Shown here: piece after piece, positions 9,839 through 20,800 of the stretch
How the letters are laid out: every line of letters starts with the position of its first letter
How positions within the stretch are numbered: position 1 is the stretch's first letter
Source: Liquidambar formosana
Taxonomy: Eukaryota > Streptophyta > Magnoliopsida > Saxifragales > Altingiaceae
NCBI GenBank assembly: GCA_039720395.1
Contig: CM077824.1
Location: 22,654,013-22,718,012 of the forward strand
Length of the DNA: 64,000 nt
Reading direction: 5' to 3'
The notes under the pieces: generated by a model
What the model saw: the letters and a program-made list of their open reading frames with translations, nothing else
Databases searched by the model: none
What the model was told of the DNA's origin: nothing
Position numbers and translations under genes: made by a program

Positions 9839-10471
9839 TGTTTCCTCCAAAATTTCGATTCTGAGGATTGGGTTGCGCGAGCGTGCCAGCCACTACACAG
9901 TGACGAATTGTGGGTTCTACCTTGCCTTGAATGGGCTCAAGGACTTTTCTGTGACAAACAGTTGAAAACACAAAATAATAACAGAAATTAAAAGGAAAAG
10001 CTCACCACGGAGGAAGCCATTTTCATTGATCAATTTCTGGAATTACAGTGATGAACAAAGGGGTGCACACGCCTTTGACCAGAAAGGAGCACACGTTTCT
10101 GGGTTTAAAATCCTAGAATTCTAAAGAAAATGAAAAAGATAAAGTTCCTGAGAACTGGTTTGTTGATTGATGTTGGAGAGACCTCTTCAAATGGCTGCTT
10201 ACCCTTTTATATGCTTCATTGGCAACCGCTCCTTAAACTTCGTCCAGTAACCGTCTCCACGATTTTCTTATAACCGCCACGCTCCATGATTTCCCACGAT
10301 CTCACTTCAAAGATTATTCCCACCACGTGGCTGACTTTTATACTTCGATCTTACTTGGCCGATTCAAAGCTTCTAACATACCATGTTTAGCAGCAGTTGA
10401 GTAACTCGTCCACTCATGATTCTTGATCGAATTTCCGGGAGATCATTAGGCCGATTTTTAGGGAGTAAACA
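9839..10471 (-). repeat. 3' LTR of the Tat element
   Basis: 633 bp, TG...CA. It is near-identical to the LTR at 21667-22299; I noticed one C/T difference near the cacgatctca motif and one near ttgatcgaat. On the minus strand it is the downstream LTR. Confidence 0.95.
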
Positions 10472-10948
10472 TTGCCCCCCACATTTTACTGAATTTGTTC
10501 AGTAAAAATGTTCCTGAATGAGAATCGGCCTGTCTCAAACCTTTGCGCATCTTAATCTAATACCCCTTGTACACGTGTCGTCACCCCAACCTACCGGAGA
10601 TTAAACCACGTGTCACCCTATTATAGGCTGCTGTAATGACGGCAACGGATCATTAATGATAGCGCCGTATCCTTTCAGGTTCTCGAAGCAATCATATCCT
10701 ACCAGGTGTCTTTTCATATTTTCTTTTTAGGCGCCAAAACCTTCATTAGGTTTCGTATCAGACACTCTTCTCTTCCATTCTCAAAGAACAGAACTTGCTA
10801 GGGTTTCTACAGCTTCCGGCAACGTCTTCACTCTCCCTGCTCCTTCTTCCCGTTGCTTCGATTACCAGCGTCAAAGTCACCAGCGTTCTAGCTTCCTTCC
10901 TACCGGTCCATTTCTGCCATCCTTCACTTCCTCACTCTACCTTCTGAA
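10472..10948 (+). promoter_or_regulatory. Polypurine tract and likely promoter/5' leader of the antisense gene
   Basis: Directly inside the 3' LTR the minus strand reads aaaatgtggggggcaat, a polypurine tract for plus-strand priming. The rest, up to the ATG at 10949, is C/T-rich towards its end with gctagggtttc, as in plant 5' leaders. It must contain, or adjoin, the promoter of the plus-strand gene. I see no convincing TATA box. Confidence 0.5.
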
Positions 10949-13900
10949 ATGGCTGAGTCTGAGTCCGGTGACTTTTCCGGCAAGGATCGTTTGGAAGAGT
11001 TTCAGGCGACTGACCCTTCGGCTGTTAACCCTAAGGTACTCATCCCTTTCTCTGGCTCTTTCACCTTAGGCCCGATTTTCCTTTCTTTAGATGCTGTAAA
11101 GCCTTATGCTTCATTTTTCCCCAAGGCCCAATCTGAGATCTTCGTTTACGAGAACCCTGAATCTAATATCAATTCCTCATTCTCTAAGACTATTTGTTGC
11201 TGGCCGAATAGACTTAAGAATTGGAATTCTTGGTTTGACCGAATAGCTGCCAGCAAATCTGAAGAGTGGCGTACTCTAGGGATATATGAAATAATTCATT
11301 TGTCCAAATTCCAAATCCCAATAAACAGAGAAATTATTTCTGCCTCCTTATGCTTCTGGTCAGTTTCAACAAACTCTTTTCACTTTAACTTTGGGATGAT
11401 GACACCTACTCTGCTTGACCTAGCTGTATTATTCGGCCTTCGTCCTTATGGAAAATGGATTAGTGCAGTGGCCGATTTCCCAGAATTTGATGACTCCATT
11501 CCTTTTGACAAAAAGAATACTTCTTACACCAACTTCCTTAATTTGCACATGAAAACTAGTGGAGAAGTGGAGGAAAATGAGTACATTGCTTTTCTCCTTT
11601 TCTGGATTTGCAAACACTTGTTCTGCTCACCATCCTTCAAGATAGTGAAAGCTGACCTAAAATTAGCCATTTACATGGCTCGTGGTTGCAAAGTGGCTTT
11701 AGGGCCTTTAGTTCTTGCTAGCCTTTATCGGGGATGCTTCAACCTTATCACATCCAACTTCCAAATCTGGGGTGGCCCACTTTGGATTCTACAAATATGG
11801 TTGCATGCCTATTTTCCTGAAATTAGCCCAACATGCAAAGTTCGGCCTAACTCTCTTTCTCTTGGATATCATTTTATTGATTTTTCATTCAACCCTTTTT
11901 CTTTTCAAGATTGTTTCACTTTCTTTTATTCTTGCGGCACTCGGTCTTCTGAGCAATTTTGCCCATTCTTTCCTTTAAAATGCGGACCTGAGTGGTTATA
12001 TTCTGTTATAAATTTTGAATCTTCTAAATTTTTGAAACCTTTCTGGAGCAGCGTATTAATACCTCGAGACATTCATCATAGAATTACCCTAGAACATTCG
12101 GGTAACAACCGTTGTGGGGTGGAGATATACTGTCCTCATTTTGTCAGCCGTCAATTCGGCCTTGTTCAGTCAGTTCCCTTCCCCTTAGTATACAGTCTCA
12201 ACTCCGATTTTTTGAATAGACTTGTTGTGAATGACTTGGATGAGGTCGATAGTGTTGATAACATTTTTAGAGCCCTGAGACAGGACTTTCAAGTTTCTAC
12301 TTTTCCATTCTTACCATCGACCACTACTGAGTTCTCAATTTTCTGGAGCAACTACATCAAGTTAATTCGATCTGCTGATCCAGTAGTAGTTCTAAACACA
12401 TTTTTCTCTCGAGAAGACTCTGATCATTCAGCCTTTTCTGGCAATGGAGATACTGATGATCTTTCCTCGCAGGCCGTTGGGACTACAGCAGAGAAGAAAA
12501 AGAAGACCAAGAAAGGTATTCCTATTGACCGATATCAGGCTTATCAATCTATCTTGACTTACGAAAAATTTTATAATATCAAATGGATCCCTGGGGAAGA
12601 CATGTGGGCAATGGTTGACAAAATAGATAGGGCCGTTTTAAATATAAAATCTAAAAGATTTGACAGTTATCTGGCAAAAAACAAAGGGAAGAAAACTATC
12701 TCAGGCCCTACTTTTTTCATGAGATTCGAAAAATGGTTGGAGAAAAATCGGCCATACACTCCCTCTGCCAATTTTGCAATAGCCGATTTAATTGAACCTT
12801 CCCAGGCCTTACCTTCACCTGATGAAGTTACTTGGGTAGGGAGGCGCGCTACTAAAAAAGAACTTGACCGATTTCAGTTGATAACTTGGCCCATGTCATC
12901 TTTTGGCATAGGTATTTTCCCTTACACTTTTCTTTTATGCTATGCCGACGACACTTTTTTTTTAACTCTTTCAATTTCTTGAACAGATGTCCCTACTTAT
13001 GAAGATCGGCCTCTGGTGCCTCTCCCAGAACTCCCCTCAGAAGATGAAGAGGAACTCCAAAAGTCCCAACCAGGAAAATCCAAAGGCCTGGCTTTGGTGA
13101 AGTCAGCAAAGAGCAAGCCAGATGCCCAAGAGCCTGCACCTCCAGCTACTGAAGCCAAAAAGAGAGGAAGGCCGAAAGTCGCTCCAACTGCTCCTGGCCG
13201 AGGCAAAAAGTCTAAGGCCAGTGACATGAATGAGGTTTTCGCCTCTTTGTCTCAGAAAGGCTCTGGTTCGGCCTCAGTTCCAATCTCTTCATCTTCCATT
13301 TCAAAACCAGATGCCAGCTCTAAACAGTCCAAAGCTGACGCCTCCAGCGCTCAGGCCGATTCTCAGGAGAAGGATGAACTCATCGTACTTCCAGATCCTG
13401 CAGCTGCTCCACTTATCCCCCCTTCTCCATCTACCAAGGTTATTGCTGCTCCTCCTATCCCTACACCTCCTGCTGCAGGAACACTTTCCTCAGCCATGGC
13501 TTCCTTGGAAAAGCTTAGGTCTTTTCTAAAACCTAAGTTAACAGAGTCTCCACTCTCTTCCACCACCACTGACCCTTCAAAATCCTCAGATGTCGAAAAG
13601 GCCAAAAAACTTCTGAAAACTGTGGCCACAGTTCCTATAGCTTCCATTTTTTCCCAGGCAGAAAAAATTAAATCGGCCATAAAGATTATTTTAGCTGACC
13701 CATCTAGCACTCCAGGTCTTTCAATTAATCTTCGATCTTTCGAAGAAAAACTTATCCCCATTTGCTTCTCCTTCTCTAAAGTGAAGAATGAAGCTGTAGA
13801 AAACAAACAGCTTTTGAACCAAATGGCTGACTTGCAATCCAAAATTCGGTCGGCCTTGCAAGAAGCTGAACATATGGAAGCACTGATAAAGGAAGGGGAG

Positions 13901-14197
13901 CAGACTGAGCTGCAATTTCAGAACATGGTTGAGGACCTGGAGAAACAGCTGTCGGAAGCCAAGGCTAAGCTTGAAGAAGCTAAGTCTGTGCAGACGCAGC
14001 TTGCTAGTGTATTCACAGAGAAAGTCGGGCTAACACAGTCTTTGGCCGAACAGTATAAGCCTTTTTCAGGTCGGGAAGAGGAAATTGAAGAAAAACAAAG
14101 GGTTTTGGAGGATAAGCTTCACTCTTTTGAAGAAGACTGGTCTGCTGCAAAGGAATTTCTCTCCTTGGCCGATCCTTCTTTTTCTGCCTCGTCTTGA
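10949..14197 (+). CDS. Plant-mobile-domain protein carried antisense in the retrotransposon (two exons)
   Basis: Exon 1 is 10949-12911 and exon 2 is 12987-14197. The 75-bp intron has GT-AG ends and phase 1, and the joined frame gives 1057 residues. Residues ~70-430 form a plant mobile domain, with WRTLGIYEII from residue 107, FWSVSTNSFHF, GMMTPTLLDLAVLFGL, and GPLWILQIWLHAYFP. A Lys-rich linker follows. Exon 2 holds acidic and Pro/Ser/Ala-rich sequence, an AT-hook-like KKRGRPK (about residues 712-718), and a coiled coil (~900-1010). The family includes transposon-encoded proteins and the host MAIN/MAIL1 proteins that act in transposon silencing. The gene runs opposite to gag-pol and ends ~160 bp from the pol stop. 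Its role in the element is unknown; nuclear localisation is inferred. Confidence 0.85.
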
Positions 14198-14354
14198 ACA
14201 ATTTATATGGCTGGAATGTAGCCATCTTTGAACACTTTTATAATGTAATTCGGCCATAAGGCCTTTTAGTACAATTTTCTTTTAATCGTCTTTCTTGATT
14301 TGGCCATGAGGCCTTGAACATGTTTTTTTTTTATTTTTTTTTAATTTTTTTTTT
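14198..14354. other. Gap between convergent antisense gene and pol
   Basis: AT-rich with long T runs (about 14322-14356). Both transcripts end here or overlap. No plant poly(A) signal stands out. Confidence 0.5.
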
Positions 14355-17300
14355 TTATCTTTCTTCTGAATGCAAACTTGAATTTGCCTCTGTACTTGTA
14401 TCATTTGGATGTTTAACATTTTCCCACATTGCAGGATAATATTTTTTAATAAATCGGCCATTTATGGGCCGATCATGGATGTCACCATCTAAATTTTGTA
14501 GATGATACGCTCCACCTTTTAGTACTTTGAAAATTTTAAAAGGGCCTTCCCAATTAGGAGACCATTTTCCATACTTGGGATCTCTTGACCCTATGGGTAA
14601 TATGGCTTTCCAGACTAACTCATTTTCAAGAAAATCTTTAGGCCGAACTTTCCTATCATAAGCTTTTTCTACTTTTTTCTTTTGGGCTCGCAAATGATCT
14701 AAAGCTAATAATCTGACATCATCCAGGTCATCTAATTCGGCCAACATAGCATCATAATAATCTTGTACACTCAAATTGTTTTGCTTAGCAACTCTTAGAG
14801 ATCGAACAGTTACTTCCATAGGCAGAATTGCATCATGCCCATAGGTTAAGGCGAATGGGGTAGTACCTGTACTAGTTCTCTTAGAATTTCGGTAAGCCCA
14901 CAAGGTTTCCGAGAGCAATTCATGCCATGCTCGAGGATTTTCCTCAATCATTTTTTCAATACTGATTTTTAAAATTTTATTTGTTGATTCGGCTTGCCCA
15001 TTTGCTTGCGCGTAGTATGGCGTTGAATGTGTAATTTCAAAACCATACTCTTTAGCAAACGCCCTAACCTCACTGCCAGTAAATACTGTTCCTTGGTCAG
15101 CAGTAATAGTTTGTGGTAGGCCGAATCTATGAATGATGTTTTCTTTAATACATTTGATGACCTCAGTCTGTGAAACTGAAGGCATAGGAATGGCTTCCAC
15201 CCATTTTGTGAAGTAATCCGTTGCTACTAAAATAAAAGCATCTCTTTTGGATGACTCAGGGTAAATTTTTCCTATTACATCCATTGCCCATCTTCTGAAC
15301 GGCCAAGGCTTTACTATGGACTGCAATTTTGTTGCAGGTGCGTGATGCACTGGCCCATGAATTTGACAGGCTTGGCATCCTTTAGCATATTCTAAACAGT
15401 CCTTCATTATATTCGGCCAATAATAACCGTATCTTCTGATGAGCCATCTCATTTTAATGCCGGCCTGGTGTGCCCCACAAATGCCTTCGTGAACTTCGGC
15501 CATAATTTGCATTGACTGAAACTTAGAAAGGCATAAGCATAAAAGACCGTCCACATTCTTTTTATACAATTCATCATCTAAAATGACGAACTTTAAAGCC
15601 TCTTTCCTGATTTTATACTCTGTTTGAATAGATGGATTTTGCAAATATTTTATAATTGGAAATTTCCAATCATCTTGGGCAACATCTAATGATAATACCC
15701 AGTCACTATGACCGAATACATTCTTTAAGGACGATTCTAATCTTCTTTCTATAGTAATCGTCCTGGTAAGAACACTAAGTGGGATTTTTAGTCCAGAAGC
15801 TATTTGAGCCAATTCATTTGCTTCGTTATTCTCTTTTCTCGGGACACATTTGAATAAAACGTCAGCAAATAAACTTAGCAGATATTTGGCGATCCTATTA
15901 TATTCAACCAGGGAATCACTCACACATTTGAAATCGCCAGATAACTGTTTTAAAACTAACTGGGAATCCCCAATAATAAGGACACTTGATATATTCAAAT
16001 CTACCAATAAACTGAGACCGATAATGAGAGCCTCATACTCGGCCTGATTGTTTGTACAATCGAAATCTAGTTTAAATGAAAATTGAGTTCTTTTGTTCAT
16101 TGGGGATATTAGAACTACACCTGCCCCGGCCGATTCTTCAGTTCGAGATCCATCGAAAATTAGAATCCATGGGACTAAAGAAATGCACCCAATCTCCATA
16201 GTAGGCAAAATTTCAGGCACTTCTCTTAAATTAGGGTGGCTTGCTAAGAAATCGGCCAGCGCTTGGCCCTTAATTGCCTTTTGAGGAGTATATTGCAAAC
16301 AAAATTCAATTAGGACTAATGACCATTTTGCAATTTTCCCTCTTACAATCGGCCTACTCAACATGTACTTAACCACATCAGTTTGACATATTATATAAAC
16401 CAGAACGGGTAACATATAATACCTTAACTTAATACATGAAAAGTACAAAGCCAAACAAAGTTTTTCAATCGGTGTATACCTACACTCGATTTCATTTAAC
16501 AGTTTACTAAGAAAATAAACGGCCTGCTCATGTCCATCATCTCTGTCTTGAGCTAACAATGCTCCAATAGATTCTTCAGCGGCCGATATGTACAACTTCA
16601 AGGGCTTCCCTTGCTTGGGTGGCATTAACACCGGTGGCTTTGTAAGATATTCTTTCAGTTGGTCGAATGCTTCCTGATGTTGCCTGTCCCACTCGAAGCT
16701 GTCCTCCGCCCGTATCTTCAGCAGAGGAGAGAAGGCTTTGGTTCGCCCTGCACAATTAGAAATAAAACGGCGCAAGAAATTAACTTGACCGAGAAACCTT
16801 TGAAGCTCTTTTTTATTAGATGGTGGTTTTGCATCGATAATTGCCTTAGTTTTGTTTTTGTCAACTTCAATCCCTCTTTGGTGGACAAGATAGCCCAAAA
16901 AGTTCCCAGCAGATACACCAAAAGCACATTTTAAGGGGTTCATTTTTAAACTATGAGCCCGCATTCTTTCAAAAGATTTCCTTAGATCGGTCATATGAAT
17001 GTCCAGATCTGAAGATTTAACCACCACATCATCTATATAAACTTCCATAAATGTTCCAATCATATCATGGAAAATATAATTCATAGCCCTTTGGTATGTA
17101 GCCCCAGCATTTTTTAGTCCGAATGGCATCACTACCCATTCAAAGGTTCCGATGCTACCTGGGCACCTGAAGGCTGTTTTCTGTACATCATCTTCAGCTA
17201 TGAAAATTTGATTATAGCCCGAATGACCATCCATAAAAGATAGGACTTTGAACCCAACGGCTGCATCGACTAACATATCAACTACAGGCATTGGGTATTC

Positions 17301-17879
17301 ATCTTTTGGAGTGGCTTTATTTAAGTCTCTAAAATCTATACACACCCTTAGTTTCCCATTCTTTTTCAAGACTGGAACAATGTTCGAAAGCCATTCCACA
17401 TACTTGGCCGTTCTAATAAATCCGGCCTTTAACAATCTTTCTATCTCTTCTTTTACTTTGAGATGAATTTCTGGAGCCATCCTCCTAGGAGGTTGTTTGT
17501 ATGGTTTAAACCCCTTTTTAATTGGTAATTTATGCTCAACCAGTTTTCGGTCTAAACCTGGCAATTCATCATAGTCCCAAGCAAAACAATCTCTAAATTC
17601 TTTTAGTAAGTCGATTAATTTATCTTTCCAACCTTCTGGTAAATTCTGGTTAATAAAAATCGGCTTTGAATCTGCTAGTAGTTTCACTTCTTGCAAAGGG
17701 TCTATGACTTGAGCTTTTTCATCACTCAACTTCCTAGGCTCCAACTCTAATTCTTCTAAGGTGATCTCGTCTGCATCTTCTCTAACGCAGTCGGCCAAAC
17801 TGGCCGATTCATTGATTTCGGCCATGTAGGATTCTATTCTTTGCATGGCCTCTTGATATGCTTGGGCTTCAAAATTCAT
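14355..17879 (-). CDS. Tat retrotransposon pol: reverse transcriptase, two RNases H, integrase
   Basis: 1174 residues starting at ATG 17879, which overlaps the gag-protease stop by 11 bases in the +1 frame. The reverse transcriptase spans ~110-330 with YIDD at 281-284. The first RNase H (~400-530) has a degenerate start (LYISAAEES) as is usual in the Tat lineage. The second RNase H begins LIFDGSRTEES near residue 573 (Asp ~576) and includes NNQAEYEALI. The integrase has an HHCC finger (HEGICGAHQAG...CLEYAKGCQAC) and a catalytic triad at Asp867, Asp928, Glu964, the expected D,D-35-E spacing. No chromodomain is seen at the C-terminus. All checked catalytic residues are present. Confidence 0.95.
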   Translation of the reverse strand: MNFEAQAYQEAMQRIESYMAEINESASLADCVREDADEITLEELELEPRKLSDEKAQVIDPLQEVKLLADSKPIFINQNLPEGWKDKLIDLLKEFRDCFAWDYDELPGLDRKLVEHKLPIKKGFKPYKQPPRRMAPEIHLKVKEEIERLLKAGFIRTAKYVEWLSNIVPVLKKNGKLRVCIDFRDLNKATPKDEYPMPVVDMLVDAAVGFKVLSFMDGHSGYNQIFIAEDDVQKTAFRCPGSIGTFEWVVMPFGLKNAGATYQRAMNYIFHDMIGTFMEVYIDDVVVKSSDLDIHMTDLRKSFERMRAHSLKMNPLKCAFGVSAGNFLGYLVHQRGIEVDKNKTKAIIDAKPPSNKKELQRFLGQVNFLRRFISNCAGRTKAFSPLLKIRAEDSFEWDRQHQEAFDQLKEYLTKPPVLMPPKQGKPLKLYISAAEESIGALLAQDRDDGHEQAVYFLSKLLNEIECRYTPIEKLCLALYFSCIKLRYYMLPVLVYIICQTDVVKYMLSRPIVRGKIAKWSLVLIEFCLQYTPQKAIKGQALADFLASHPNLREVPEILPTMEIGCISLVPWILIFDGSRTEESAGAGVVLISPMNKRTQFSFKLDFDCTNNQAEYEALIIGLSLLVDLNISSVLIIGDSQLVLKQLSGDFKCVSDSLVEYNRIAKYLLSLFADVLFKCVPRKENNEANELAQIASGLKIPLSVLTRTITIERRLESSLKNVFGHSDWVLSLDVAQDDWKFPIIKYLQNPSIQTEYKIRKEALKFVILDDELYKKNVDGLLCLCLSKFQSMQIMAEVHEGICGAHQAGIKMRWLIRRYGYYWPNIMKDCLEYAKGCQACQIHGPVHHAPATKLQSIVKPWPFRRWAMDVIGKIYPESSKRDAFILVATDYFTKWVEAIPMPSVSQTEVIKCIKENIIHRFGLPQTITADQGTVFTGSEVRAFAKEYGFEITHSTPYYAQANGQAESTNKILKISIEKMIEENPRAWHELLSETLWAYRNSKRTSTGTTPFALTYGHDAILPMEVTVRSLRVAKQNNLSVQDYYDAMLAELDDLDDVRLLALDHLRAQKKKVEKAYDRKVRPKDFLENELVWKAILPIGSRDPKYGKWSPNWEGPFKIFKVLKGGAYHLQNLDGDIHDRPINGRFIKKYYPAMWENVKHPNDTSTEANSSLHSEER

Positions 17880-20800
17880 TTAAACTTATGCTCTCATGTA
17901 CGGCCTTTTGGGAGACCGAGTTTATATGGCATCCTCCATCCAATACTGGAGAAGCGACCTTAAGGGGTCGGCCATGTTTATCAGATCCTATAAATTCTAG
18001 AGGCTTTATATTCTTCTCATAAAGAACAGCCTCAGCAAAATTGTTTGTCAAAGCAAATGGGTGACTGTCGGCCTGAATCAACTCAGCCTTGTCCCCATTC
18101 CAAATCATCAAGCACTGATGAAGTGAGGATGGAACACACATGTTTGCATGAATCCAATCACGTCCTAACAGTGCATTATAATTCGAGGCCGAATTCATGA
18201 CGAAGAAGGCCGTCATTTTAGTTTTATTTCCTACAGTGACATCCATAGGAACAACCCCCTCAGGTTTTACAGCTCCACCCATGAAGTTTACTATTGAAAC
18301 TTCTGCAGGCAATAAATCTTTTTCTGTCTTTCCTAGTTTCTTCATGACCGAAACTGGCATGATATTAACGGAGGCTCCATTATCTACCAACACCCTCGAA
18401 ACTGGTTTCCCATTGAAATGAGCTTTAATATATAAGGGTTTCAAGTGTTTAGCCATATTCTCACTAGGCTTGGTAAAAGTAATACCTTCACTAGGTAGCT
18501 CGGTCTGGATAGACCGATTAGGAGTTTCTGAAATTTCATTAATTGAAAGCTTTCCTTCAAAGCCAACATCAATATCGTCGAAAGACAGAGTTTGGCCTTC
18601 CTTAGCTTTAAAATCAGCAGGTAAAATAAAAACCATGCTTACCTGGACTCTAACTGGTGGAAGAGATCCAAACTGAAGAGTGTCATCGTCCTCAGCATCA
18701 AAATCATCAGCTTCTAAGATTTCATCCTCTTTGCACTTTTCGATAGCTACTTGAAGGGACTTCTTTTCTTCCTCAATTGCTTCTAGACGCTTCCAAATAT
18801 TAGCCCGAATTCGGTATCCCCCAGTCTTCTTAATCAGCTCCCTTTTTTCTTCAGCTTGTATTCTTTGGAGTCTTCTCTTCTGGGTCCGAGTCATTTCAGG
18901 CTGACCGAATTTTGGGTGTCGCGCTTGGGCCCACCTTTCTGTCTCTGTCGGCCTAGGCTTCACCATTCTGGGCTTAATTAGGCCACGCAAATCGCCTTCA
19001 ATAGTCCCAGAACTGGACGCTTGACCTTTTGTCATCTTATCGGCCTGAATGTCCTTAAGCCGATAATCATTTCTCACGGTGATTTGTAAACCCTGACCTT
19101 TTGAATGTTCATCAGGTCGAATTCTCTTATTGCTATCATCAGTCCTTCGATAGCCCGCTCTTAGGCTCCTGGCGTGTTCTTCATTTTCCTCTTGTATCAT
19201 CTTCTCTTTCTCAAGTCTAGCCTTACACAGGCCACTTGATCTAAATTTCTGCTCATATTTGTTCGGCCTTCTGGCCGCAGCATTCGCAACTTCAGCCTCA
19301 TTAAGGCCCCTGACCTGTAGCTCGCCTCTATAAATAGAGACTTCGACATCCCCAATTACAGCCTTCTTCAAATTTCCAGGATCATACTGAGGCATTGCCA
19401 ATTTGCTGTGACATCCTCGGCAATAAATTGGGTGACCATAAATGTCACTCAGATGTTCTATCGCTACCTTAGTCCATCTCTTGACAGTACTGGAATCCAA
19501 CCTTCCTGAGTAAGCGTAAGTCTCACCTTCGGCCTCTGGGATAAACGAGACCGATTTTATCTCTTTATTCCTCTGTTGAGGAACCTGTACTACAGCTTTC
19601 CCTTTCTCTCCTGATTTCTTTCCAGCATTTTCGGTCTCCTTAAGGGGTACTTCAAGATCATGTACCTGCAAAACAACCATATTAACTGGAAACTCAAAAG
19701 GAAACGGGTTTTCATCTACCTGATGAACAGTCTTTTCCTCAGGAAATTTTAATTTTTCATTATTAATTGACCTTTGGATGGCATCCCTTAATACAATGCA
19801 ACTATTTGTTGGATGTGTCCAGCAATCATGCCATTTACAATATTTTTTGTCTTTCATTTCTTCAGCAGTGGGAATTTTGTGCCCATCTGGTAACTTAATT
19901 TGCCCATCTTTTAACAATAGGTCAAATATCTGTTCTGTTTTAGAAAGGTCAAAATCATATTTCTTATCCCTAAAATTGTTTCCATTTTGGTTACCATTAT
20001 TTGGTCTCCTCTGGAAATTCTGTTTTAATTCCTGCACCTTGGATTTTACCAGGGCTCTGCACGTATAAGGCCGATTAATATTTAGTTCGGCCAGGGCGAT
20101 TTCTTCTTCAGTTTCTTCATTTTCTTCTATGGCTTCAATCTGGGCCACTTCCCTATTCGGGTTCCTATAATAGGTTCCCCTTGAAGAAACCCTTCTTTGA
20201 TTCTCTTCCTCGAGAATTCTCTCATATTTTGACACTGCAGTCATAAGATGGCCCAGGTCGAAAAAATCTTGGCCAATGAACTTCTTTCTATTCTCTAGAT
20301 TAAGCCCACTAATCACCATTTTGACACAATCAGATTGTGCTAAATTCGACCTACATCTACATTGGGCATTTCGAAATCTCTGAACAAAGGTATCAACCCT
20401 CTCACCGGGTTCCTGGCACATTCGGGCCAAATCAGCGACCGTTATTTCGGTCTCTGCTTTGCAGAAATAAATATGGAAAAGAGATTCCATTTCCTGCCAA
20501 GTTGTAATTGACCCTGATGGTAAATTAATATACCAATTAAATGCCCAACCGGTTAAAGAACTTGGGAACAATCTCAGCTTTAAATAGCCACTACTACCTG
20601 CTTCACCACATTGGCACGTGAATCGGCCAACATGTTCGAAGGTTGACTGTCTATCTTCTCCTGAAAACAATGTGAAATCAGGGAACTTAAAACCTCTAGG
20701 AAATTCGTGAAGCTGGTCGATATAATCAGGGTAAGGGCGACTATAAGCTGTTCTAATTGGTGGTCGACCTGCCCCTATTTGTTCCCTAATGATATTGGCA

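Noticed and set aside
12982..13016. Plant-mobile-domain region as two separate genes
   Set aside because: The second frame has no ATG at its start, and a GT-AG intron joins both parts in phase, so a single two-exon gene is the better model.
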